Assembly (NCBI GenBank): GCA_018857735.1
Contig: JABMCL010003451.1
Location: forward strand, 334,501 to 398,500
DNA: 64,000 nt
Direction: 5' to 3'
Source of the DNA: Alviniconcha marisindica
Lineage: Eukaryota; Mollusca; Gastropoda; Provannidae
How positions within the stretch are numbered: the first letter of the stretch is position 1; each line of letters begins with the position of its first letter. Made by a program: the position numbers and the translations under genes. Below are positions 1 through 12,051 of the stretch, in pieces. The notes under the pieces were generated by a model. That model saw nothing but the letters and a program-made list of their open reading frames with translations. It made no database searches and was not told the origin of the DNA.

Positions 1-1261
1 TACCTGGCACAACTCTTTATTAGTCACCAGTCCCACGACACTAACTCCAGGAATAACCTCGGTGTGCCAAGGCCAAGGCTTAACTTATTTAAAACTAAAA
101 TGCCCTTCACTGGAGTGTCCTTCATGTATTTCTCTTCCTGGTTTCAAACGTAATCTGCACAAATATATGTCTGAGAATAATCTTTTGTCAAATTTGGATG
201 GATTTGTTTGAATCAAAAATGCCTACAAATGTGAGTGTTGTATTATTAATTATAATTTATACATGTATACATGTATGCCCATGAAAGAAATTTATTTCCG
301 ATGTTTCTGCACAGTTGTAGGAACTGTGAAACTGCAGTAATCAATTGCTCAATCATGCTTATAATATTTGTTTGTGATATTGTTGTGTTTATTTGTGTTT
401 GTAGCATAGCAAGGACTGGCTGTTAGATAGGTCCAAATGGACCTAAGGCTACTAATGTACTATCCTTGAGTATTAAAGTTTTCAAGTTTCTCTCACTCTC
501 TCTCACCATCCCTCTTCATTTAAGAAGATTGGGTAATCCTGCTTTGTGCACCTCCCTTCCTGGTTTCATACAGCTTAGAATGCTGTTAACTAGTCTTACT
601 CTACTGTTGGTTCAGTCATTTCACCGATACGGCAATAGAGCTGGCTAACTGTTTTCATCATGAACAATTTAAATAGCAGATCTATAGCCAGCACCTGGCA
701 CCAACAGTCAGACACTTGCAGTTGTAAGGATGGTGTACACTGCATGATTGTCAAAGGTTTTGAATGTGCAAGCCCAGTCTGGGACCCATTCATTGCCTCC
801 AGCATCAACTCCATTGACAAATGCCAGAGGCAATCTGCAAGATGAAGATGGGTCATGCATTTTAATCTTGTTAGGTTAATTTGGCAGCACCCAGTTCTGG
901 TGTAATCACCGGTGGATAAACTGAGAGAGTGGAATAAAAAGAAAAAGTTTGAACAAAAAAGAAAGACTTTGCAAGTTTACAGGCAGACTTCATGTGTGAA
1001 TGACATGATCCAGAAGCTTCAATGCCAATGGCCACTCCTCCAAACACACAGAAAGAAAGACTGACAACTTTTTGCAAGTTTCACAATGGACTGACCCACA
1101 TAGATTCCAAGTACCTGCCAACTACAGACTGCCAGGGAAAAAAGCTGACATCAGCCTCACTGCACCTCTGATGATCTTTTATTTTTATTCATCACTTTTA
1201 AATAGCACTATTCTGTGCTCTCAAGCAGATTCACTGCACGTGCCTCATGTGATTCTGAATG

Positions 1262-1665
1262 AGTGACTGTATCCTTTTATAGTGCACATTTTTAATATCC
1301 ACTGAAGTGATGTACTGATGTTGGTTGTTGCATGGCTGGTGCCACATAAAACTGCTGCCATCTCAGCGCAAGTTCTGTGTACACCATTCAACCATACACC
1401 AGTTTACAGTGTCACTTCTTTCAAAGCCACATAGGTAGGGTGTATGTGTGTTTAGCTGTAACCTGCCACCTGCACTTTTGGCGGAATGGCCTATTGCAGT
1501 AACATGGGGGTGCAGTGGATACCAAAATAAGAGTCAGCACAGAAAGTTGACCCTGGAGAAGACTGAAGAGATTTTTCCCATGGCTTCTGCTGGGACTCGA
1601 ACCAAGGACCTTTTGATCACAAGTCTGATGCTCTAACCACTGAGCTAATCCTGCTCTGTCCTCTC
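1262..1665 (-). repeat. tRNA-derived SINE, family I, copy 1
   Basis: Read on the minus strand from about 1665 it starts with a tRNA-like head: an A-box-like TAGCTCAGTGGTT and a B-box GGTTCGAGTCC. A body follows containing CTCCAGGGTCAACTTTCTGTG and then GCGCTGAGATGGCAGCAG, and it ends near GCACTATAAA. A second copy in the opposite orientation lies at 42985-43388 and matches over the whole length, including head, body and tail. The head is degenerate for a functional tRNA, so this is a retroposon. Confidence 0.85.
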
Positions 1666-2865
1666 ACAAGACACAATACTGAGAGAAAATATTTTCCCCA
1701 GAACAGTCCCAGAGTGAAACAGTCTCCTTGGGATGTTGCTGCTGCACCAACACTGGACTCTTTCCAAACAAAACTGCAAATCCTCAGAGTCAAATCCCAT
1801 AGATTCACAGAGTTGTTTTTTGTTTTTTAATTTGTCCATGTGCGACCACCTCCCCCCCACCCCACCTTCCCTTCCACAATGCAGCATAACCTTTCAGTCT
1901 AGGAAGCTGGCTGCAAGACAGAAGAAGAGGAGGACATAGGAATCATCCTGTCTGACCATAACATTGTCTGCAATTTATGCCAAATCCAATAACACAGAAG
2001 GAAAGACTTAGAGGTTAGATACAAGGGGAGTTATCAGTCTCTGCTATCAACATACAAGGCAGATTGATACTGTCAAAGGTGGTGAGTGAACAAGGTAAGG
2101 AAACAAAAACATAACTATGTGAAATAGGTCAGAGCCTTGAATATAGGAGAAAAAAGAGGAGATTGAAAACTGTTATAGTATACATGTATGGGTTGTAACA
2201 TGAAAATTGTTAAAGTATATATATATATGTATGGGTTGTAACACCTTTAGAGTTAGACTATTTGTCCCTTGTTCAAGCTGAATGAATCCCATGGAACCAG
2301 GGGGCCTCCTTTTAAACTATGCAAGAACACAGTACATAGAATCATACTAATCATTATCGACAGTTTTCACAAACATGGTTATGTTTAAACAATTTGAATA
2401 ACTGTCCATTTGTTATTGTATCAACAGGAACAATAATGTTCAGAATCCTTCTAGATAAACATTTTATTTTGCACAAGATGAAAACAGGCAAGGACCATAA
2501 CATTCAGCACTAAACAGTTCTAAGTTAACCACTACATATTTTACTCATTTCATGGCTTAGCAGGCAAACTCCAGCCACTCCCAGATTGACAGCAACAAGG
2601 CCAATACCAACAGTTTTTACAAATTATTCAGTGCCACATCCAGTACAGACATGTATCTAATCCATAGGGGCTGCAGTAAGGAGTTATGGTGCCTGATTGA
2701 CATCACTCTTCTAACCACTCTTCTGTGATTGACATCACTCTAATGTAAGAGACACAATAATGAAGACCTGAATCACACAAAATACTTGTAGATACAATCC
2801 ACCACAGTCACATCCTTTGTTCTGATCAGAATTGCATAACTTTTAATATTAATGCTTCGTCAAGG

Positions 2866-3410
2866 TTCCCAGGTGCTTACAAGTACTTACATATTGAATT
2901 TGCCAAGTAACGTCTTACAAGTCCTTATATGTGCATCACGGTCCTTACAAGTCTTGCTGATACTAAAAATTCACATGGGCAGTGATAAAAGCCGCTCATT
3001 TTTCCATGGTTCCACACATTTACTGAATTTTAAAATTGTTTGGACATAGGTTGAGATGATGTCTGAAGCAGACGATGCTTTCCTCCATGTTCATTTAGAT
3101 CACATACAGCCAAATCACAGTCACAAGATTACATGATAACTTCTCGGTCAGCCGTTTGGTTTTTGAAAATTTGAACTGTGCAAGAACCTGAACTAAAAGC
3201 AAAGATGCCGAGAAAATGTTTGTTCCAAGACCACTGGCTAAAGGATATTGCATACCAGGAATGGGTTCTAAAAAATAAACCAAACACTGCGCTTAATGCG
3301 TGGCATGCAAAATTCAGCTTTTTTTGTTTGTTCCTTACTGTTGTGATGGTCCTTACAAAATCTAATACTGGTCCTTACAAGTCTTTATAAGGTCCTTATT
3401 TGGCTCTAGT
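2866..3410 (+). repeat. Cluster of CCTTACAAGTC motifs
   Basis: Variants of GGTCCTTACAAGTC occur at about 2873, 2909, 2938, 3347, 3368 and 3390, in two groups separated by roughly 400 bases. They look like the ends of a short interspersed element with internally repeated termini. No coding capacity is seen. Confidence 0.35.
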
Positions 3411-3787
3411 CCAAGTCCCTGAGAACCATGTTCCTGTTTTGTTACACATCTTGGTTTATGTTTGCTTTATTTTTATTTTATTTTTTCTGGAATAATATAT
3501 GGATGTTGTGTTGGATTATTTAAGATTTTTTTGAATGTGCCACAACAGATTATATTACCTGAATTCTGTGGAATATTATGTTCTGGTCATTGTCTTGCAT
3601 TAAGTTGCAGGCAGGTCATGTAATTTTTAGTTTCACCTTTATTTGTAGTTTTCTTGGAATGTCATGAGGCTGCAGCAAATCTCTATTATCAGTTTTAGGA
3701 AAGATATAGAGCTAGATATATATTTATATTATTCATTTGTCATTGCTTTGTCAAGCCTGATTGTGTTTCACTTTGTTTCTCCCCCAG

Positions 3788-4555
3788 CAAATAGATCCAT
3801 ACCTTTGCACCTGTGGACCATGCAAGCGTTTCTGGCGGGACACATTCAAAAACAGTTCGGACTGCCTGGTTCGCAATGGAGAAGACCGAGCTGCAGAAAG
3901 CGCCACCCTCGGCAAAATGAAGCCACAGATGATGGTTTCAGTGGGAGACAGAGTCACGGTGCATGGAAACCCAGGTGCATAAACTATGGAAACTAAGCTG
4001 AACAGAAATTTTATTGTTAAAGAAACATGTTAAATGAAGACAGCTTATGTTCTTTTTACAGGTTTATGTCAGCATTATTTCAGAGTATGTGAAATCTGTT
4101 TTCATATGATATCTTTGGCCACTTCACCAAGGCGTCATCGAAGGTGTTGCAAGTTTTGTTTTGCAAAGTCTTGGAAAAGTGGTCAAAGCTTACCACACGT
4201 GCATCTGATTGGCAGTCACCTTGCATCATGACGCAATTGTGAGCCATTGTTTACCATGAAAAGTCTCAACCTGCAAAAAAATGGGAGAGAAAACTGCCAC
4301 CACTGAGGATAAGGTGGAAGTCTTTATTGCCCTGTGGGAGCATAAGCAGATGCTGTCCAGTGATCTCACTGGACAGTTTTTCAAACTGGTGTGACAAAAG
4401 GTTGCAAGAGTGGTTCATGGAAACCCATCAGACAACCAGTGTAATCAGTCATATACACTGTTGTCTGTATGCTTCTACTACAGTTCTGCTACTGTACTAG
4501 CAAACACCCTGCTCCCTTCCCTGTCTAGTGGAATATGCACACACACACACACACA

Positions 4556-4608
<53 letters not shown>

Positions 4609-5407
4609 CCACTTGCACTCTCTCTTTGGTCTGCTTTTTTGTTGTTCTTTAGAACTGGTCAAACAAAATAACAGCTGAAAATACCAAAAATTACCGGTTA
4701 ACGCAAACCCTGGCTGTCTGATCCCAGTTGCAAGAATGGAAGTTTAAAAAAAAGGGATGTGCTTCTGCAGCAAATTGCTGAAGATTTGGGCATGGATAAT
4801 AATAATAATAATGGATACTTAGGGAAGTTAGACTTTTAGAGCACCTAACCTGGATAGCTTGCTGTTTTAATATTAAGCTGAAGTGACAGCAGGCATAGTG
4901 CCAAGTGGGCTTTTGACAAATCAGCAAAGCTATATTATATTTAGGCTATTTAAGCTATATTGTATTTAGGTTAATATATATCATGTGAGCGCTCAGGGCA
5001 TTGATGAGCGCATGATAAATGTACGTTGTTATTATATTAAGAGCAGCCCTAAGTTACATGTTTGTTTTTTCCTGATGATTTGCTCATTACTTTCACTTTG
5101 CCTTCAAAACATTAAACTTTTGAAACCAGTGTACCCCCAACATATATTATTTACACACTATCAGTGTGAACTTAGTTGCAAAGGTACCCTCAAAATGTAA
5201 TGTTTTGGTGTTGTGTTGCACTAGGTATATATATGCTTGTTTTCCAGGGAGCGTGAAGTTTGTTGGGTTTGTTGATGACAATGTTGTGGCTCCAGTTCTG
5301 CGGGTTGGAGTCAAGTTAGATGAGAGTGGTAAGCAATCTTTGTTTTTGTTTGTTTGTGTGTCTGCATGTGTATGCATTTATGTGTATGTCTGCATGTGTA
5401 TGTGTGT

Positions 5408-5479
<72 letters not shown>

Positions 5480-5529
5480 ATGAGAGAGAGAGAGAGAAAT
5501 AGAGAGAGTGTACAATTAAAACTGTAAGT

Positions 5530-5592
<63 letters not shown>

Positions 5593-6366
5593 CATTTTCA
5601 TGCTTGTACAAACACCAAGTATACAGATCCTCATGTTGATATACATGCATTCTTTCACACATATGCACACAAAAAACATCACATGATCTTTCAATGAGCT
5701 TGATGAGTTTGTGCTCCCTGTTGCTGCAACAGTCCACCTGGGCCATGATGGGATGTTCAATGGAAAGCGCTATTTCTACTGCACCAATGGCCATGGAATC
5801 TTGGTACGTTACAAAGACGTGGCCCCGCTCAAGCCTGCCAACAAGCGACCACCTGTCAAAGGAAACCCCATGTTCCCAAGCTGGCCAGAGATTTGCAAGA
5901 GAAGGAAACAAAGGGAGGCGATGTAAGTGCATTTTCACCCGCTCTCAGAGGGAGAGTGGGACTCTTACGTTCCAACCAAAATTTCCTTGCACAACTCTTG
6001 CTCAGTAGAATATATAAAAAAATCTTCTGACAGTTACTGGTTTCAGATATGCTAATTCTAGGCAATAGACACCAGTGCAAATTGCATTATTGAGGTCTAA
6101 TTGCAGCCTCCCTGAAAGGTATGTCATCTTCTGAAGCTTTTGACTCTCTTAAAGTTTTTTTGTGCCAGGTGACTCCATGCACAGTTGCCAGCAGAGAGCA
6201 TCGACTCATAGCCACAATTAGATGTAATTAGCATTTGTGCTGAAACTGTTGCATTTATGTAATTCCCAAGGGTAATTTTTTGCTGCACTTTGAATGAGTT
6301 AACAATGCATAATGTGTGGGCAAATGGATGTGTCTCTGTGTGTGCATGTGTAAGGGCAGAGGGTGT

Positions 6367-6397
<31 letters not shown>

Positions 6398-7830
6398 CAC
6401 CTGCACACAGTGTTGTTACCCAGTCTTACATTGCCCATGTAGATTCCTGCTCATTTGGCTGATTCATCCTTCAGTTGGGGTGGCATTGCTGCAGTACCAT
6501 GTGTTGTGTCACAAGTGGCATGAGAGTCATTTCAAACCTTGGTTTTGAGATATATTCTGACCAAGTGTGTTTCAGCGTGATATAACTGTCCCAGATGACT
6601 GGGCGTGTTAAGATTAAACTTTCTATCTTGGTTTTCAGGCTTGAAGAGATGCGCAAGAAGAATGACAAATCACCCACGTACATCTTGGCCAAATCTCCCA
6701 AACCACCAGCTATTTCTCCAAGGGAAAACCGAGCTCAGCAGCTGCGCCGTGAAGTAACCAGTACATCACAACCTGCATCGTTCCTTATCATCAGAGACGA
6801 TCCATACGACATTGCATTCAGGGTACAGCAGTTAGGATAATAACAGCACAGTACACATGTATATTTTAGAATTATAAAAATGTAAATGAAACAACTTGGC
6901 TCTATAGTTGAAAAGTTAGAGCTGATAATGATAAGGCAGTATAACAAAGACCTCTAGTTATTATTTGTCTGGCTGTGTGTGTGATATATATCTGCAAAAT
7001 TACTTATAACAATGTTTGAAGAGAAAAGGTGCATATATGCATAATATATCCATCTATATATAAGTATAGATAGATATATTACTCCAGGCTGTGACTTTCT
7101 GTGATACAATAGAGACTTGAGTCAGGACCTGACATGATATCATTATTACAACCTTGATTTGTCAAAAACACATTTGTGTATGGGGGGGGGGGGGACTTAG
7201 ATCTTGTCATTGGTTTGCAGAGAAAACTTAAGATCTTGTCATTGGTTAGTGGAGAAAACCTAGATATTGTCATTGATGAGCAGAGAAAGAGTGATCTTGT
7301 TATTGGGTCATGCGCATGCTATATGCAAGTTTCCATTATTTACATGTGGCACAGGTAAATATATAACTACTGTGATTTTGATGTGGCTCAGGGAAAAGAA
7401 GAGATCTTATCATTGCTAAATGAGTGCAACATCGATTTTTCTTCTTCTCCTTAGCTCAGGGGTCTGTATTTCAGTTGAGTGCTGCCCAGTAAGAATGTGG
7501 TGCCTCAACCAAAAATGCCCACTTCCGCATGTGCTCCATTTTCAGTGTGGTCTGTCCACAGCAGTGCCTGTTGGTGCAGTGTTCTTCTGTCACATCTGAA
7601 TCCTGTTGAATGGCCTTTTTCAGGACCATCAGCAGTGGAAGAAGAGACAGTTGCTGGTTGCCAGCATGACAGCGCGGAAGTCATCACAGGCCAGCTGGGA
7701 GAAAGGGCTCATGCAGCAATGGCGCCAGCAGTACAGTGACCCCGAGAAGGCCAGTCGCATGGGGGAGACGCTGCTCAAACTGTGCTCTGCATACAAGGAG
7801 GGAATCAAATACAAACGTGAAGCAGACTGA
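3788..7830 (+). CDS. CAP-Gly domain protein, 3' five exons (5' end not found)
   Basis: Five exons join in frame: 3788-3974, 5248-5328, 5733-5922, 6639-6822 and 7624-7830 (TGA). Acceptors and donors are AG/GT and phases match, giving 282 residues. Exon 1 has a Cys-rich stretch (YLCTCGPCKRFWRD) and ends VSVGDRVTVHGNP. Exons 2-3 form a CAP-Gly fold: GSVKFVGF, VLRVGVKLDES, then HDGMFNGKRYFYC and GHGILVRYKDV. Families with this domain bind microtubule plus ends or C-terminal EEY/F motifs. Exons 4-5 are a basic tail (REAMLEEMRKKN; MTARKSSQASWEKGL) with no domain I recognise. The canonical GKNDG groove segment is replaced by LGHDGMFNG, so ligand binding may differ. The protein is not obviously CLIP, dynactin, tubulin cofactor or KIF13B. 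The start exon must lie upstream. Confidence 0.85.
4537..4606. repeat. (CA)n microsatellite in a CAP-Gly gene intron
   Basis: An almost pure CA run broken once by a CC dinucleotide near 4561. It lies in the intron between exons 3788-3974 and 5248-5328. Confidence 0.95.
4793..4870 (+). repeat. Short (AAT)n-headed dispersed repeat
   Basis: An (ATA)n run is followed by ATGGATACTTAGGG and an AGAGCACCTAACC segment. The pattern of (AAT)n, TGG(A/G)NACTT and an AGCRC box recurs near 20085, 34105 and 45388. This suggests several truncated copies of one family. Confidence 0.5.
5411..5588. repeat. Back-to-back (GT)n and (CA)n tracts
   Basis: A (GT)n run (5411-5478) is followed by a short GA run and unique sequence, then a (CA)n run (5531-5585). 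The two runs are reverse complements about 50 bases apart, so the locus can form a long imperfect hairpin. It sits in the intron just upstream of the exon at 5733. Confidence 0.95.
7188..7312 (+). repeat. About 31-bp tandem repeat, four degenerate units
   Basis: A run of G (about 7182-7194) is followed by units beginning GATCTTGTCATTGG at about 7200, 7231, 7262 and 7292. A further related unit, GATCTTATCATTG, lies near 7402. The array is in the last intron of the CAP-Gly gene. Confidence 0.75.
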
Positions 7831-8288
7831 AAACAAATCACTAAAAAGGGATGGGGTGAGGGGTGGAGGGGTCAGTATTTCACAACGAATCAAAGTAAAA
7901 AGTGTTTCATGATTTTGCTGACAAATATTTATCTTCCAAGCCAGTTGTTTTACATATAAACTGCTTTTGTTTGAGGTGATGAGGTGTATTGACATCCGTT
8001 TGAGTTTGCTTTGAATTATTTTGTAATAATCATGGTTATGTGGACTTGATTTTCTGTACAATGCATTTTCATTCAAGTGTCTGTGCTTTTGAATTCCTTG
8101 TATTAACTTAAAAGCATCACTCAACAAAAGATATCCAGTAATAATAATAATAATGACGGCTCACACTCCTGAGAACCTCAGAATTATGAGATGCGTGGCA
8201 TGTTACCGTGCAATGATCACAGTTTTAAATTTGGCTGTTCACAAAGTTGTCTTGATGCTGCTTTTTTAATTACCAGTCACTTTCTGTT

Positions 8289-9246
8289 TCAACTTTGCAG
8301 TTGAAACAGAATTGCTACTTCTGGCCAAAAGATGTTTGTTTGGGATCCATTATAGTTTTTGTTAATTATTTCTACCTCATCGTGCCCCCCCCCCTTCCCC
8401 CAATCTAAAGAGATTGGGTAGCTTAACACTTTTCCTACAAAGTGAGTAAATTCTCGTGGCCCAAGTAATTTTCGCGGGTAAGAGGAGCAAGAAGAACTGC
8501 TGGTAAAATTCACTGAACTCACGTCGTGAGCTAGCATGGCAGTGTTGTTGCCACTTTTCCCCACAAGTTCACTCACCTCCTCCTCCTCACTTTCGTCTGA
8601 ATAGGGCTGCCATCCATCGTAAGTTTCACATTTGCTGTCTTCGTCCATGAAAATTTGATCCAGTACATCTTGAAGACTGACATAAACATCGTGGTTTTGC
8701 TGATTTGCACGTGGATACAGCGGATAGGAAGTGACAAGAATTCTTTCCCATAACTGGAAGGAAGTTTGTTTCAAAACCCGTTTCAGTTTGACTCTGTTTA
8801 CCAAGACACCAACAGTAGCGTTTGTGGAATGAGGGGCTCATTCTGCGGGTGAAGTGAGCACATCGGCGAGGAACAAAGGACTCGTTCCACGGTATGGAAT
8901 GTGTTAAGTCATAGGAATGAACAGAAATCCATTTGCATCCCAGCATGCTTACAAATGTTCTGTTTCTAAAAGGAAACTGTTCAAACCTTGGCTTATAGTT
9001 GGTTCTTGGTCTAAATGCCTGTGTGATTGTACTGTTGTACTGCCAGAACAACAAAATTCTTAAAGATGTTGTTAAACTGTAACTGCTGTGCAGAAATTTT
9101 GAAAAGCAGGGGGAAACCATTATTTTGTCTGTGGGGATGTGACCTCCAAGAATTGTTGGAAAATACTGCAAAAGGTTGTCAGTGTAAATCAATAATAGAT
9201 AAATGACTTTTAAAGACCTTTCGTTTTTCCTTATTTTTTTAACCAA
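8289..9246 (-). pseudogene. Unassigned open region on the minus strand, possible relic
   Basis: Two overlapping minus-strand frames are open here: 9246-8626 (206 codons) and 8804-8289 (171 codons). The second contains an acidic segment, SLQDVLDQIFMDEDSK then SDESEEEEVSE, followed by a Ser-rich stretch. Acidic N-termini of this kind occur in piggyBac-type transposases and other nuclear proteins, but I see no catalytic domain and cannot name a family. Switching from one frame to the other in the overlap would be consistent with a frameshifted single ORF. It may equally be chance open frame in the CAP-Gly 3' flank. Confidence 0.25.
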
Positions 9247-9707
9247 TCAGCCTGCATTTGAAAAGAGAAGTGGGAGAGGCTGACAGGGGGACAGAGACAG
9301 GTAGACTGAGACAGAGAGAAAACATCAGTGAAGGAGGATGCAGAGGTACATGGCAAAACTCTCCATATCATCAGACAATATTCAAAACATTTGACTGGTT
9401 GCTTCTGTAACTTGCTAAATCAAGGTATTTCAGGGTGTGTGTTGATTTTTGCCAAGCATACCTATGCTCTAACACTAATACTATGCAACAATGGCACAAT
9501 ATGAAATAACATAAAAACATCGCCCTGTTTGCTTGTGTTTGGAGTGCTCCTGGATTCATCTATTTGTCACTGGAAAAGATAACACAATTGGTACGTGCTA
9601 GTATGTTAAAAGCTTTTGCAAAAGGTCCTCCCCCCCTCCCCCCACTATTTTTTTCTTTCTTTTTTCGTTTGTTGTTGTTGTTGAGAGATTATCGTATTTA
9701 TTGTTTT

Positions 9708-9815
9708 GATTGCATTTGCTTACTTTTCATAACAAAGTATCATGATTGCATGTGCTTGCTTTTCATAACAAAGTATCATGATTGCATTTGCTTCTTCATG
9801 ACAAAGTATCATTTA
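9708..9815 (+). repeat. 36-bp tandem repeat, three units
   Basis: Units start GATTGCATKTGCTT at 9708, 9744 and 9780, each followed by a TTCATAACAAAGTATCAT-type segment. The spacing is exactly 36 bases. The third unit has lost a few bases. Confidence 0.9.
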
Positions 9816-10207
9816 CTCTTTTTTTTCTTCATATGCAAGCACATAGTTTTGTACAGGCTTTGATCAAGTAAGATCATTGATTCTGTGCATTGAGACACCT
9901 TGAACTTAATGAGGACACAGCCACCTTCGGTGATTTTGATTGTCAGTGACAACTAGTTAAAGTGTGTGGTGTCTCATTTCAGTTGCTGTGTTTGTAATGA
10001 ACAAGACTGTTTATTTTTATTTTTATGAGCAGTCTATTTTTGTCTGATGTAGTTCTAAACATAGAATGCTATTTTACAAGTTAAATCACCTCATATGCAT
10101 ATATGAATGGTTGTGGACTGTAAGACATACAAGATAACCGATTTGCCAGTGTTTTTGTATCTTTGCATTTTGCTTTTATGGTACATTTACAGTACTTTTA
10201 TTTTCCT

Positions 10208-10236
10208 CCCCCCCCCCCCCCCCCCCCCCCCCCCCC
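10208..10236. repeat. Poly-C tract
   Basis: A run of 29 C preceded by TTTTCCTC. Such a tract can form an i-motif or, on the other strand, stacked G. The length is likely approximate in any assembly. Confidence 0.95.
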
Positions 10237-10720
10237 AGATAAGGTAATATCCACATAATTTAGCCCTGTCAGTTTCAGGCCTTCAATGTGCTAAGTGTTA
10301 CGCACAAGCATAGTGAATCAATTACAAACAGAACACTTCACATTTCAAATTTGTTCTGTCAAGAAACTGTTGTGTAGACAGCACCGATGGGGCTGAATAT
10401 GGATATTGCCAACACAAACATAATTATGTGATTACTGGCTTGTGATGCTTTAAGACAAGTTCTTTTCGTCAACAAACTTTACTTAAGAATATATGTATGT
10501 AGCAAACCAGAGTGGTCTGTGATATGTATCCAAGTTCCAGCATGCTTTCTTTTGTCAGTATTTACAATTGTTGCAGGTATATTGCGACTTTTACACAGGT
10601 AACTTCCATGACATTAAAGGCATTTAAGTGCGCATAAATTTGCACTCTCAAGATCAAGAGCAACTATTGAGATAAACGTTGTTGATCTTTGGTCCAATTT
10701 GAATAAAAAATGTCCAGCTT

Positions 10721-12020
10721 ATTTTTCTCTCACTGTGTTTGTGTTGTGTGTGGTTGGGTGCCTGCCTATCTGTGTGCAGCTGCACGTGGAAAAATTAAAA
10801 AACAAATTAACAAATGAAAGTGTGGAATAACAGACACTGCAATCTTTCGCTCAGTTTCACATCCTGTTTGTTAAAAATTGATGTTTGAAAGTTGTGCAAA
10901 CATTACCATATGTGCTGATATTTTGGGCCCAGCAGTCTGTATCCATGATGACAAGAAGACGGCCGGACTGTTTGGAAAAGTACCAAAAACGTTTCTGGCC
11001 AACCATTTTCTGCTCTTCATTTAATTCAAAATTCAGAATACTTTATTATCTGAATTGCAATCATAACAATTAAACAGAAATTTTTCTTTGCTCACACCAG
11101 CTCTGCCAATTTAAATAATGTAGTTAAGTTAAACATATTAAAAACAGGAGGTTACTGGTATAACGCATAAAGAACAGCTGTCATAAAAGGTAAGTGATAA
11201 CTTACACATCCTTCACAATCACTTTCATTCCTGATGGCATTTTAAGGTTCAAAACCAATACATACTCCATGTCTTCAATTCCAATATTCCAAACCTTCAA
11301 TTCAGAGCAAAAGTGTGAGCCAGGGTTGTGAACAAGAGTTGCGCCCCCTTGGTAAAGTGAAACAACATGGCTGCACGCCAAGGAGCTCAAATTCAAAGCA
11401 AAAGAGGATAGTATCCAAGGAGGCAGTCAGAAATTCCTGGGACAGTTATCATCAGCATCATCCAAACCAAGTCTTATCAAGAGAATAAAGCAAAGATTTG
11501 CAACCCAAAAATGAGCTTTATCACATTTGTGTCTTTCAGTATGCACAACTGACGTTTGGTCTAGAGATAGTTTCTGAGTAACACCACGCAGGCTTCCTCA
11601 GTGCTGATGTTGGCAAAACAGTTGATCGTGTACTGACAATTCACCCTTGACAGACCATAATCAAATTCACTTTTATTGCAAATTTTGGCTTCATTCATTA
11701 GATATGAAGCTGTTTGATTAAATATCTGTGACCCAAAATGGCATTGAAAATGTCCCTGGAATTTCCGACCGCCTCTTTGGATATTACCCAAAAGAGCACT
11801 TCTTCTGCATGAACACAGAACCACCAAGCAAGACATGCAACAGGAAATATTTGCACACTTTCCTACATTGTCAGGCCAGCTTGCATCTCTGCCTCTGTTC
11901 CCCTTTAAAAGAAGAGTGGACCTTTTACTATAGGAGTGGTCCTGCATCAGAGTGCCCCTTCCTCCAGAGTTCCACTGTATTATTCATGTTTTTGTTCTCC
12001 CAGTAGCTCAAGAACAAGCG

Positions 12021-12051
<31 letters not shown>

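Larger units (their letters stand above)
1..3787. other. Non-coding stretch upstream of the first visible CAP-Gly exon
   Basis: I find no exon here with recognisable coding content. The stretch contains a minus-strand tRNA-derived SINE (about 1262-1665), short TA-rich runs near 2217-2230, and a cluster of CCTTACAAGTC-type motifs (about 2866-3410). Because the first recognisable exon at 3788 opens in phase 0 without a credible start codon, at least part of this stretch is probably an intron of the CAP-Gly gene. Confidence 0.6.
7831..10720 (+). other. Downstream of CAP-Gly stop: probable 3' UTR and flank
   Basis: There is no further plus-strand exon after the TGA at 7830. The clearest polyadenylation-type hexamer is AATAAA at 10702-10707, which would give an unusually long 3' UTR; an earlier variant signal cannot be excluded. 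The stretch also contains an unassigned minus-strand open region (8289-9246), a 36-bp tandem repeat and a poly-C run. Confidence 0.4.

Noticed and set aside
5311..5760. Frames rich in CVCVCV or HTHTHT
   Set aside because: Direct translation of (GT)n and (CA)n tracts; the same applies to similar frames elsewhere in the window.
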